Shown one piece after another: positions 38,997 through 47,993 of a DNA stretch of 64,000 nt (positions are counted from its first letter, which is position 1; each line of letters opens with the position of its first letter). This DNA comes from Fodinibacter sp963811825 (GTDB taxonomy: Bacteria > Actinomycetota > Actinomycetes > Actinomycetales > Dermatophilaceae). Where the stretch lies: NCBI GenBank assembly GCA_963811825.1, contig CAWESS010000030.1, positions 62,001-126,000 on the forward strand. Reading direction: 5' to 3'. The position numbers were made by a program, and so were the translations under genes. Under the pieces are notes generated by a model. That model did no database searches. It was given only the letters and a program-made list of their open reading frames with translations, and was not told where the DNA came from.

Positions 38997-41472
38997 TGGC
39001 CTGCTCCGTCCGTCGCGCCTGCTGAGGGATCCTGGTTGAGAGCCCCCTCCGCGAAGTGCGGCTGGGCCTCCTCGGTGACGGCGCCGGAGTGCGACCCGGC
39101 GCTCTGGATGGCCTTCCACACCCGCTCGGGCGTGCACGGCATCTGGATGTCGTTGACGCCCAGGTGGCGCACCGCGTCGACGATGGCGTTGACGACGGCC
39201 GGGGTCGAGGCGATGCAGCCGGCCTCACCGACGCCCTTGGTCCCGAGCGTGTTCGTCGTCGACGGGGACACCGTGTTGGCGGTCCGCAAGGAGATCGTGT
39301 CGGCCGAGGTGGGCAGCGTGTAGTCGACGAAGGACCCGCTGACGAGGGTGCCCGGACTCGTCGTGGACGGCCTCCTCCCACAGTGCCTGGGCGATGCCTT
39401 GGACGATGCCGCCGTGCACCTGTCCCTCGACGATGAGCGGGTTGACGATGGTCCCGATGTCGTCGACGGACACGTAGGACCGCAGCTCGACCTTGCCGGT
39501 CTCGGTGTCCACCTCCACCGCGCAGAGGTGGGTGCCGTGCGGGAAGGAGAAGTTCACCGGGTCGTAGGTGGCGTCGGAGTCCAGGCTCGGCTCCGTGCCG
39601 TCGGGCAGGTCGTGCCCGGAGAAGGTCGCCCAGACGACCTCGGCCATGGCCTTGCCGTTGTCGGTGCCGCGGACGGTGAACGTGCCGTCCTTGAACTCGA
39701 TGTCGTCGACGCTGGCCTCCAGCATGTGCGCCGCAATGGGCTTGGCCTTCTCGATGACCTTGTCGGCGGCCTTGATGAGTGGCCTCACCACCGACGACGA
39801 GCGACCGGGAACCGTAGGTGTCCAGGCCCTTGGCCGCCACCTGGGTGTCGCCGTGCAGCACCTCGACGTCCTCGAACGGCACGCCGAGGCGGTCGGCGAT
39901 GATCTGGCTCCACGCCGTCTCGTGGCCCTGACCGTGGGCGCTCGACCCGGTGACGACCTCGACCTTGCCGGTGGGCAGCATCCGCACGCTGGCGTGCTCC
40001 CAGCCGCCGGCGGCATAGGAGAGGCTGCCGAGGACCCGTGAGGGTGCGAGGCCACACATCTCGGTGAAGGTCGAGATGCCGAGGCCGAGCTGCACCGTGT
40101 CGCCGCTGTCACGCCGCCGCCGCTGCTCGGCGCGCAGCCCGTCGTAGTCGAACATCTCCTTGGCAAGGTCCGTCGCCGCCTCGTAGTTGCCCGAGTCGTA
40201 CTCGAGCCCGCACACGCTGGTGAACGGGAACTCCTCGTGGGTGATCCAGTTCATCTCCCGGATCGTCATCGGGTCGACCCCGACCTCGACGGCGAGCTCG
40301 TCCATGAGCCGCTCGATGGCGTACGTCGCCTCCGGCCGCCCGGCGCCCCGGTAGGCGTCGGTCCACGTCTTGTTCGTGAAGATGTTCGTGCAGTTGAACT
40401 GGTAGGCGGGGAACTTGTAGATCGCGTTGAACATGAACGCGCCGAGGATCGGCACGCCCGGGGTCACGAGGCCGAGATAGGCCCCCATGTCGGCGAGCAG
40501 GTCCACCTTGAGCCCGGTCACCTTGCCCTCCGCGGTGGCGGCGAGCGTGAGCTTCTGCCACTGGTCGCGACCGTGGTGTGCCGACAGGAGCGACTCGCTG
40601 CGGGTCTCGGTCCACTTGCACGGCTTGCCCAGGCGCGTTGCGACCAGGGTGGTGATGTTCTCCTCCGGCGTGTACTGCAGCTTGCCGCCGAAGCCACCCC
40701 CGACATCAGGGGCGATGACGCGCACCTTGGACTCGGGGATGCCGAGCACGGCCGCCGTGAAGATGCGCACGAAGTGCGGCACCTGGGTCGCGGACCAGAT
40801 GGTGGTCTGCTCGCCCGTGGGGTCGCACACGACCGAGCGCGGCTCCATGAAGGCGGGGATGAGCCGCTGCTGGCGGTACTCGCGCTCGATGACGATGCCA
40901 TCGGTCCGCGCTGCATCGATGGCCGCGTCGACGCCGAGCCCGGTGCCTGCCGTCTCGGAGTCGAACTGCCAGAAGGCGCTCTTGTTGGTGCCGAGGCCCG
41001 GGTGCGCCAGTGTCTCGTCGGCCGCTGCCTTCCTCAGGTCGAGGGCAGGAGGCAGCTCGTCGTAGTCGACGTCGACGAGCTCGGCGGCGTCCCGGGCGGC
41101 AACCACGGAGCGCGCCACGACCACGGCGACGATCTCGCCGGCGAAGGCGACCCGGTCAACTGCGATCGAGGGGTGGTCGGGGGCCTTCTGGTCAGCGGTG
41201 ATCGGCCAGGCGCAGGGCAGCGAGCCCTGGGCGTCCTTGACGTCGGCACCGGTCAGCACGGCGACGACGCCGGGGCTCGCCGTTGCCGCGGAGGTGTCGA
41301 CGTTCGTGATCGTCGCGTGGGCGAACGGGCTGCGCACCATGACCAGGTGCAGCATCCCCGGGAGGGTGATGTTGTCGGTCCACTTGGTGCGACCGGTGAT
41401 GAGGCGCTGGTCCTCCTTGCGCTTGCGGGCGCTGCCGACCTCGAGTGCCGGGCGGTCGTCGACGGCGGTCAT
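38993..41472 (-). CDS. coxL: Form II CO dehydrogenase-like molybdopterin large subunit (two frame breaks)
   Basis: This is the molybdenum hydroxylase large subunit, about 825 residues after repair. The active-site loop is AYRGAGR near residue 376; form I CO dehydrogenases have AYxCSFR. So this is a form II or BMS-type enzyme, and CO oxidation is not assured. Other motifs are GGGFGGK and SSAHGQGHET. The frame breaks near 39,785 and at about 39,362 (TCCGGGCACC where TCCGGCACC gives SGTLVSGSFVDY). Removing one base at each gives 826 codons. It starts 6 bases after coxS. Confidence 0.9.
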
Positions 41473-41478
41473 CAGGCC

Positions 41479-41979
41479 TCACTCCCCTGGCGGCTCCGCG
41501 GCTGCGGCAGCCGGCTCGCTCATGCTGCTCGCGCACGCCGCCACCGCCTTGACGATGTTGTGGTAGCCGGTACAACGACACAGGTTGCCCTCGAGACCCA
41601 CCCGGATCTGCTCCTCCGTGGGGTTCGGCGTCTCCTGGAGCACGTCGATCGCCTGCATGATCATGCCCGGCGTGCAGTAGCCGCACTGGAGGGCGTGGTT
41701 GTCGTGGAACGCCTGCTGCATGGGGTGCAGCTCGCCGTAGGGGGCGATGCCCTCGATGGTCGTCACCTCGTGCCCGTCGGCCTGCACGGCCAGGACGTTG
41801 CACGACTTCACGCTGCGCCCGTCGAGGTGCACGGTGCACGCACCGCAGTTGCTCGTGTCGCACCCGACGACGGTGCCCACCTTGCCCACCACTTCTCGCA
41901 GGTAGTGGACGAGGAGTGTGCGCGGCTCGACGTCGTCGGAGCACAGGACTCCATCGACGGTGACGTTGACCCGAGTCAT
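41479..41979 (-). CDS. coxS: CO dehydrogenase-like iron-sulfur subunit
   Basis: This is a 166-residue small subunit with two [2Fe-2S] clusters: the plant-type ligands GCDTSNCGACTV with SCNVLA, and the C-terminal cluster ligands CGYCTPGM and CRCTGYHNI. It shuttles electrons from the molybdenum site to FAD. ATG 41979 was chosen by family N-terminus (TRVNVTVDGV), with AAAGAGAG upstream. The 112-base gap upstream may hold a promoter. Confidence 0.95.
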   Translation of the reverse strand: MTRVNVTVDGVLCSDDVEPRTLLVHYLREVVGKVGTVVGCDTSNCGACTVHLDGRSVKSCNVLAVQADGHEVTTIEGIAPYGELHPMQQAFHDNHALQCGYCTPGMIMQAIDVLQETPNPTEEQIRVGLEGNLCRCTGYHNIVKAVAACASSMSEPAAAAAEPPGE

Positions 41980-42091
41980 CGTTGACTCTCTTTCAGCAGG
42001 TGGGGACCGTGACGTGTTCGTGATCCTCACGCGAAGTGACGCCCACCACAAGGGGTTCGACGAAACCCGCACCGATTGGTCCGCCAGGCCG

Positions 42092-43282
42092 TCAAAGGTG
42101 GTGGTGGATCGAGCCCCCGGTGTCCTGAAGCCGTTGGCCGCCGCCACCCCACTGCAACGCCACGATCTCGGCGGCGATCGACACGGCCGTCTCCTCCGGC
42201 GTCCGCGCCCCGAGGTCGAGCCCGATCGGCGAGCTGAGCCGCGCCAGCTCGTCCTCGGTCACCCCCGCCTCGCGCAGCCGGGCCAGCCGGTCCTCGTGCG
42301 TGCGCCGCGACCCCATCGCCCCGACATAGGCGACCTCTGGCAGCCGCAGCGCCACCTCGAGCACCGGCACGTCGAACTTCGGGTCGTGGGTCAGCACGCA
42401 GACCACGGTGCGCGGGTCGATCCGCCCCGCCTCGAGCTCGGCGGCGAGGTAGCGGTGCGGCCAGTCGACGACCACCTCGTCGGCAGCGGGGAAGCGGGAC
42501 GCCGTCGCGAACACCGGCCGCGCGTCGCACAGGGTCACCCGGTAGCCGAGGAAGGAGCCGACGTGGGCCACCGCCGCGGCGAAGTCGATCGCGCCGAACA
42601 CGAGCATCCGCGGCCGGGGCGCGTAGGCCGCGACGAACACCCGCATCCCCTCCCCCCGACGCTCGCCGTCGGGGCCGTAGGTCAGGGTCTCGGTGCGCCC
42701 GAGCGCGAGCAGGCCGCGCGCGTCGTCCGTGACGGCGCCGTCCGCGCGCTCGCTGCCGAGCGAACCGACCACGGCAGCGGATGCCGTGGCACCGGCATCC
42801 GCGCCGTTCTCACCAGCGCTCTCGTCACCCACCGGCGCCTCAGCCTCGGGGCGCACGACGAGGCGACGCCCGACCCAGGCGGGGTCCGGGTGGTCGATGA
42901 CGGTCGCGACGGCCACGGGGCGGCCGGCCTCGACGTCGTCGGCGACGGAGCCGAGCTCGGGGAAGGTCTCCTGCGAGACGGTCTCGACGAAGACGTCGAG
43001 GATGCCGCCGCACGTCAGCCCGACGGCGAAGGCGTCGTCGTCGGAGACGCCGTAGCGCTGGAGCACGGGGGTGCCCGAGGCCACGACCTCCTGCCCCAGC
43101 TCGTACACGGCCCCCTCGACGCAGCCTCCGGACACCGACCCCACGGCCTCTCCGCCGGGGCCGACGAGCATCGAGGCCCCGGCGGGGCGCGGGGCGGAGC
43201 GGAAGGTCGCGACCACGGTGCCGACGCCGACGGCATCCCCGGCGCGCCACCACGTCATCAGCTCGGCGAGCACGTCACGCAC
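42092..43282 (-). CDS. XdhC/CoxI family molybdenum cofactor maturation protein
   Basis: This is a 396-residue protein with an N-terminal XdhC/CoxI domain (VVATFRSAPRPAGASMLVGP, SVSGGCVEGAVYELG) and a C-terminal Rossmann domain (MLVFGAIDFAAAVAHVGSFL, MGSRRTHEDRL). XdhC proteins bind molybdenum cofactor, aid its sulfuration and insert it into hydroxylases. A low-complexity acidic insert separates the domains. It overlaps the VWA gene by 8 bases. Confidence 0.92.
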   Translation of the reverse strand: MRDVLAELMTWWRAGDAVGVGTVVATFRSAPRPAGASMLVGPGGEAVGSVSGGCVEGAVYELGQEVVASGTPVLQRYGVSDDDAFAVGLTCGGILDVFVETVSQETFPELGSVADDVEAGRPVAVATVIDHPDPAWVGRRLVVRPEAEAPVGDESAGENGADAGATASAAVVGSLGSERADGAVTDDARGLLALGRTETLTYGPDGERRGEGMRVFVAAYAPRPRMLVFGAIDFAAAVAHVGSFLGYRVTLCDARPVFATASRFPAADEVVVDWPHRYLAAELEAGRIDPRTVVCVLTHDPKFDVPVLEVALRLPEVAYVGAMGSRRTHEDRLARLREAGVTEDELARLSSPIGLDLGARTPEETAVSIAAEIVALQWGGGGQRLQDTGGSIHHHL

Positions 43283-44387
43283 GCGCCACCACCTCCGTCA
43301 GCTCCTGGAACGCCGCCATCGAGTGCCCCGCGACGAAGTCGTCGACATGGGGCAGCACCGCCATGATGCCGCCCTGCACCGGCTCGTACCCAGCCCGCCC
43401 CCGGTGCGGGTTGACCCAGACGACCCGGTGGGCGACCGCCCGCAGCCGGCGCACCTGCTCGCCGAGGGCCTCGGGCTGGTCGCGCTCCCACCCGTCGCTG
43501 AAGACGACGACGACCGCGCCGCGAGCCATGCCGCGCCGACCCCAGCGGTCGAGGAAGACCTTGACGCCCTCGGCCAGGCGCGTGCCGCCCGACCAGTCGG
43601 GGATGGCCTGGCCCGCAGCGACGATGGCCCGGTCGGGGTCGCGCTGGTGCAGCGGGCGGGTGACGTGGGTGAGCCGGGTGCCGAGGGTGAAGACCTCGGT
43701 GGGCACGCCGGCGGCGCAGTAGGCGTGCGCCAGGCGGATGAGGGCATCCGCGTAGGCGCTCATCGACCCCGAGACGTCGACGAGCAGCACGACCCGGCGG
43801 GGACGGTCGGTCCGACGGCGCCAGACCACCTCCCCGGGCTCGCCCATCCGGCGCAGCGTCGAGCGCAGGGTGCGCCGGGCGTCGACCTGGCCGCGCCGGG
43901 CCCTCGTGTGGCGGTGGGCCCGGCGGCGCGGGGCGCGCGGGCGCAGGGCCGCGAACATCCGCACGAGCTCTTCGCGGTCGCGGCGGTCGAGCGTGGCGAC
44001 GTCGCGTTGGCGCAGGATCTCGGTCGAGCTGGCCTGTGCGGCAACGGTGTCCGGGTCGTCCTGCGCTGCGCCTGACGACCCCGTCGAGTCGTTCAGGCCC
44101 GCCTGGCTCGTGAGCCGCTGCAGTGGCGGGCGGTCCTTCATCCCGGCGCGCTGGCCCCCGAACCACGCCTGGAAGACGAGGTCGTGGCGCTCGAGGTCGG
44201 CCGGTGACCCGCACAGCGTCGCCCGGCCCGCGTGGTAGACCGCGACCTGGTCACCCAGGCCGACGGCCGCCACGGCCTCGAGGTAGGTGCGCTCGCGGTC
44301 AGCCGTCACGGCGACCCCCGCCGCCCGCAGCGCGCGGGCGAAGCCGAGGAGCGTGTCCTCAGGTGGGCGGAGGGCATCCGAGCTCAT
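43275..44387 (-). CDS. VWA domain CoxE-like protein
   Basis: This is a 370-residue protein with an N-terminal helical region, an Arg-rich linker and a C-terminal von Willebrand A domain with MIDAS motif DVSGSMSAYADAL and FSDGWERDQP. CoxE works with the AAA+ protein CoxD (next gene upstream) to mature the molybdenum/copper site. ATG 44387 overlaps the MoxR stop by four bases, consistent with a complex. Confidence 0.9.
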   Translation of the reverse strand: MSSDALRPPEDTLLGFARALRAAGVAVTADRERTYLEAVAAVGLGDQVAVYHAGRATLCGSPADLERHDLVFQAWFGGQRAGMKDRPPLQRLTSQAGLNDSTGSSGAAQDDPDTVAAQASSTEILRQRDVATLDRRDREELVRMFAALRPRAPRRRAHRHTRARRGQVDARRTLRSTLRRMGEPGEVVWRRRTDRPRRVVLLVDVSGSMSAYADALIRLAHAYCAAGVPTEVFTLGTRLTHVTRPLHQRDPDRAIVAAGQAIPDWSGGTRLAEGVKVFLDRWGRRGMARGAVVVVFSDGWERDQPEALGEQVRRLRAVAHRVVWVNPHRGRAGYEPVQGGIMAVLPHVDDFVAGHSMAAFQELTEVVARA

Positions 44388-45274
44388 CGGGTGAGCATCT
44401 GGTCGAGGGCGAGGCGGACGCGCTCGGCATCCTCGCGGTACTTGACCGCGACCCCGAGCGTGGCGGCGGCGGTCGCCGTGTCGAGCTCGCGGGTGCCGAG
44501 CTCGTGCAGGGCGCGCGCCCAGTCCAGGGTCTCGGCGACGCCGGGCGGCTTGAGCAGCTCGCGGTCGGTGCGGATGCCGTGCACGAGCCGGACGACCTGG
44601 TCGGCCAGCGCCGCCGGCACCTCGGGGGCGCGGGTGCGCACGATGGCCAGCTCCCGCTCGATGCCGGGGTGCTCGAGCCAGTGGTAGAGGCAGCGGCGCT
44701 TGAGGGCGTCGTGCAGCTCGCGCGTGCGGTTGGAGGTGAGCACGACGACCGGCGGTACGGATGCCGTGACGGTGCCGAGCTCGGGGATGGTCACCTGCCA
44801 CGTCGAGAGCACCTCGAGCAGGAAGGCCTCGAACTCGTCGTCGGCGCGGTCGATCTCGTCGATGAGCAGGACGGCCGGGGACTCACGCAGGGCGCGCAGC
44901 ACCGGGCGGGCGAGCAGGAAGCGCTCGTCGAACAGGCCCTCCTCGACGTCGCGGACGTCCTTGGCGGCCCCTTCGACGGCTTCGAGGGCACGCACGTGGA
45001 GGATCTGGCGGGGGAAGTCCCAGTCGTAGAGGGCCTGGGTCGCGTCGATGCCCTCGTAGCACTGCAGCCGGATGAGCGGCAGGTCCATCGACTCGGCCAG
45101 CGCCTCGGCCAGGGCCGTCTTGCCGGTGCCCGGCTCGCCCTCCATGAGCAGCGGGCGGCCCAGCCGCAGCGCGAGCCAGGTGACGGTGGCCAGGGACTCG
45201 TCGGTGAGGTAGCCGGTGGCGCCGAGGGCGCCCTCGAGGTCACGTGCCGAGTCGAACGTCGTCCGGGGGTCCAT
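44384..45274 (-). CDS. MoxR-type AAA+ ATPase (CoxD-like)
   Basis: This is a 296-residue AAA+ chaperone. Walker A GEPGTGKTALAEAL is near residue 46, Walker B LLIDEIDRADDEFEAFLLEV near 135, sensor 1 VVVLTSNRTREL, and arginine finger region ALKRRCLYHW. With the VWA protein it would remodel the CoxL active site. ATG 45274. Confidence 0.92.
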   Translation of the reverse strand: MDPRTTFDSARDLEGALGATGYLTDESLATVTWLALRLGRPLLMEGEPGTGKTALAEALAESMDLPLIRLQCYEGIDATQALYDWDFPRQILHVRALEAVEGAAKDVRDVEEGLFDERFLLARPVLRALRESPAVLLIDEIDRADDEFEAFLLEVLSTWQVTIPELGTVTASVPPVVVLTSNRTRELHDALKRRCLYHWLEHPGIERELAIVRTRAPEVPAALADQVVRLVHGIRTDRELLKPPGVAETLDWARALHELGTRELDTATAAATLGVAVKYREDAERVRLALDQMLTR

Positions 45275-45337
45275 GGCGCCAGCATCCCTGACGCGGTGCC
45301 CGTTCGGAAGTGACTGTGACGCAGGGAAGCGAACGTG

Positions 45338-45661
45338 TCAGAGCAGCCGGACGAGTGCGGCGAGCAGTTCGCCGAGGGCCAGGGCCCCGACGAGGGCGGC
45401 GACGACGGCGGGAAGTCGCCCGTCGGCGAGGACGGAGAAGGTCGGATCGCCGGGGTGGGCACGGGCCAGTCGCCGGGTGCGCAGCGAGGCCAGGACCACC
45501 CACGCCGCGAGGGCGGACGCGAGCATCGTGGGCGCGACGACGGCCGGGCCGAGCGTCTCGAGGGTCAGCCGGCCGATCGTCAGGGAGCCGACGAGCAGGG
45601 CGAGACCCGTGCGTCGCCACGCCAGCGAGGTGCGCTCCTGCGGGGCTGCGGGGTCACCCAC
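45338..45661 (-). CDS. DUF202 membrane protein (small)
   Basis: This is a 107-residue protein with three hydrophobic segments and the DUF202 signature RTSLAWRRTGLALL. The GTG start at 45661 overlaps the preceding gene's stop. Function unknown. Its presence inside a cox operon suggests a membrane role next to the enzyme, but DUF202 genes are widespread. Confidence 0.8.
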   Translation of the reverse strand: MGDPAAPQERTSLAWRRTGLALLVGSLTIGRLTLETLGPAVVAPTMLASALAAWVVLASLRTRRLARAHPGDPTFSVLADGRLPAVVAALVGALALGELLAALVRLL

Positions 45662-46025
45662 CGGTGACGCTCGCGACGCCGAGGACCACCGCCGCCACCG
45701 CCACGGCGACCAGGACGACGACCATCGCGGGGTTGGCGGGCAGCGGCGCCCCTTCACGCATCGCCCGCTCGGTGCGGGCCCAGCCGCGCCACGCGGCGAA
45801 CGAGGTGAGCAGGGCCGCGAGTGCCAGCCCGGCCGCGAGGGCGCGCTGCACGGCATCCGGCAGGGGAAGGGGGAGGGCGTCGACCGCGGCGGCCCCGGCG
45901 ACGAGGGCGAGCGCCGTGCGGATCCAGGCGAGGAAGGTGCGCTCGTTGGCCAGCGAGAAGCGGGGGTCGGGGTCGCTGCCGTGGCCGTAGACGCTGCCCG
46001 GCCAGCGGTGCTCTGGTGCGCTCAC
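45654..46025 (-). CDS. YidH-like DUF202 membrane protein
   Basis: This is a 123-residue protein with the signature SLANERTFLAWIRTALALVA and three membrane segments. GTG 46025 lies 7 bases after the nucleotidyltransferase stop. It is tandem with the second DUF202 gene, as pairs often are. Confidence 0.85.
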   Translation of the reverse strand: MSAPEHRWPGSVYGHGSDPDPRFSLANERTFLAWIRTALALVAGAAAVDALPLPLPDAVQRALAAGLALAALLTSFAAWRGWARTERAMREGAPLPANPAMVVVLVAVAVAAVVLGVASVTGG

Positions 46026-46032
46026 AGCCCCA

Positions 46033-46648
46033 TCATGGCCCGTGGAGGTCGGCGGCGGTGTCGACGTCGCGGCCGGTGGCGAGGTCGCCGCACTCCACGA
46101 GGTGGTGGGGCGTGGCGCGCAGGTGGTCACGGGCGCCGCGGTCGCCGCGGGCGGTGGCGCGCACGGCATCCCAGTGGTCACGGCCGATCGCGACGGGATG
46201 CCCGGGCACGCCGTCGTATGCCGCCCGCACCAGTGCCGCTGCACCCTCGGCCCGCGCGGTGGCCAGGACCCGGGCCATGACCCCGGCGGTGACGTCCGGC
46301 AGGTCGACGAGGGTGACGAGGGCGATGTCGTCCGGCGACTCGCCGAGGTGGGTTGCTTCCAGGCGCGCAGAGTCGAGGTGGGCCAGGCCGGCACGCAGCG
46401 AGGCGCCCATGCCCTCGGCCCAGTCGGGCGCGGTGACGACGTCGACGCGAAGGTGCGCCACGGCATCCGCCGCCTGGTGCGCCGAGGCGCCCACGACGAC
46501 GACGACGCGGTCGCACCCGGCCTCGCGAAGCCGCCGCACGGCGGTCTCGACGAGGGTCGGCCCGTCGGGGGCTGAGCCGCAGCAGCGCCTTGGGGCCTCC
46601 CATGCGGCGGCCTGCCCCGGCGGCGAGGAGGAGGCCCACGGTGCTCAC
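46033..46648 (-). CDS. MobA/MocA-like molybdenum cofactor nucleotidyltransferase (frame break near 46568)
   Basis: This is a nucleotidyltransferase of about 204 residues: N-terminal LLLAAGAGRRMGGPKALL, then REAGCDRVVVVVGASAHQAA, LVTLVDLPDVTAGVM and GVPGHPVAIGRDHWD. MocA-type enzymes add CTP to molybdopterin, making the cytosine dinucleotide form that CO dehydrogenase-family enzymes use, which fits the operon. Five C in AGCCCCCGACGG should be four to join the two parts, giving 205 codons. GTG 46648 is 4 bases past the TetR stop. Confidence 0.85.
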
Positions 46649-46652
46649 GCGG

Positions 46653-47232
46653 TCAGCCTTCCACGGGCGGGGCCAGCGCCGCGTCGACGAGGACACGGGC
46701 GGACTGCGCGGCCCGGTCGGGTGCGTCGGGATCGGCGTCGAGGGCGCCGCTGGCCAGACCCCCGTCGAGCAGGAGGGTGAGCGAGCGGGCCAGTCCCCGC
46801 GGATCCGGGGCACCGGCATTCGCCGCGAGGCCGGTGACCCACTCCAGGACCGCCGCCTTGTGCGCGACGGTGCGTTCGTGCACCGCGGTTCCGGGCGCCG
46901 ATTCGGCAGCGGCGTTGAGGAACGCGCAGCCGCGGTAGCCGTCGCGGCGGCAGGCCGAGCGCAGGGCGTCGAACAGCCCGACGAGCTGGTCCTCGGGGCT
47001 GCGGTCCGGCAGCCTCGGCGGCCTCGTGCAGCTGGCTGCTCCAGACCCCGTCCACCTTCTCGAGGTAGGCCAGCACGAGGTCGTCCTTGGCGGGGAAGTG
47101 CTTGTAGAACGTCGCCTTGGCCACGCCGGACTCGGCGATGATCAGGTCGACCCCCACGGCTCGGATGCCGCGGGCGTAGAAGAGCCGGAAGGCCGTGTCG
47201 AGGATCCGGTCACGGGCACTGGGTGGGGGCAT
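46653..47232 (-). CDS. TetR-family regulator (frame break near 47013)
   Basis: This is a regulator of about 192 residues. The N-terminal helix-turn-helix is DTAFRLFYARGIRAVGVDLI then ESGVAKATFYKHFPAKDDLV. The ligand domain continues in another frame (DGYRGCAFLNAAAE, VHERTVAHKAAVLEWVTGLA). One extra G in GCCGGACC near 47,013 explains the shift; without it the gene is 193 codons. It heads the minus-strand cox array and faces a divergent reductase across two matching palindromes. Confidence 0.85.
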
Positions 47233-47240
47233 GGGGTTGA

Positions 47241-47289
47241 TGGTAGACAGATCTGTCTGTTATCGTCCACTCTCGTGGTAGACAGACCT
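47241..47289. promoter_or_regulatory. Twin TetR-type operators
   Basis: AGACAGATCTGTCT (47241-47254) is a perfect palindrome. AGACAGACCTGTCT (47276-47289) matches it at all but one base, and both are preceded by GGT. They lie 35 bases apart in the 94-base divergent gap between the TetR gene and the reductase, so the regulator probably represses both sides. Confidence 0.8.
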
Positions 47290-47326
47290 GTCTGCTCAGA
47301 AACTCCGAACCCCTCGAGGACACCTC

Positions 47327-47992
47327 ATGACCATCGCAGTTCTCGGCACCGGCATGGTCGGTCGCGCCATCGCCACCCGCCTCCACGAACTCGGGCACAC
47401 CGTCATCATCGGCACCCGCGACCCGGTTGCGACCCTGGCCCGCACCGAGGGCGACTCGCCCTTCTCCGCGTGGCACGCCGACCACGCCACCGTGTCGCTC
47501 GCGACCTTCGCGGATGCCGCCGCTGCCGCCGACCTCGTCGTCAACGCCAGTTCGGGCGGGGCGACCCTCGAGGTGCTGGCCCTGGCCGGGGCCGACAACC
47601 TCGCGGGCAAGCCGCTGCTCGACATCTCCAACCCCCTCGACTTCTCCGCGGGCTTTCCTCCCACGCTCTTCGTCAAGGACACCGACTCGCTCGGCGAGCA
47701 GGTGCAGCGGGCGTTCCCGACGGCCAAGGTGGTCAAGTCGCTCAACACGCTGAACGCGGACCTCATGGTGCACCCGGAGACCCTTGGCGCGAGCAGCACC
47801 GTCTTCGTCTCGGGTGAGGACGCCGGCGCGAAGGCGGCCGTCACCGACCTGCTCCACTCGTTCGGCCATGACGACGTGATCGACCTCGGCGGCATCGAGA
47901 CCGCCAGGGGTACCGAGATGGTCCTGCCCGTGTGGCTGCGCCTCATGGGAGCGCTCGGCACGGCCCACTTCAACCTCAAGGTCGTTCGCTGA
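47327..47992 (+). CDS. NADPH-dependent F420 reductase-like dinucleotide-binding protein
   Basis: This is a 221-residue Rossmann protein: MTIAVLGTGMVGRAIATRLH, then GHTVIIGTRDP and LDISNPLDFSAGFPPTLFVK. The family includes F420-dependent NADP reductases and oxidoreductases of unknown substrate. It is divergent from the TetR gene across the twin operators and so is the likely repressed target. The stop is followed at once by the convergent gene. Confidence 0.85.
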   Translation: MTIAVLGTGMVGRAIATRLHELGHTVIIGTRDPVATLARTEGDSPFSAWHADHATVSLATFADAAAAADLVVNASSGGATLEVLALAGADNLAGKPLLDISNPLDFSAGFPPTLFVKDTDSLGEQVQRAFPTAKVVKSLNTLNADLMVHPETLGASSTVFVSGEDAGAKAAVTDLLHSFGHDDVIDLGGIETARGTEMVLPVWLRLMGALGTAHFNLKVVR

Positions 47993-47993
47993 C

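Noticed and set aside
38993..41472. Form I (true aerobic CO) dehydrogenase
   Set aside because: The active-site loop is AYRGAGR rather than AYxCSFR, so the form I label is not supported.
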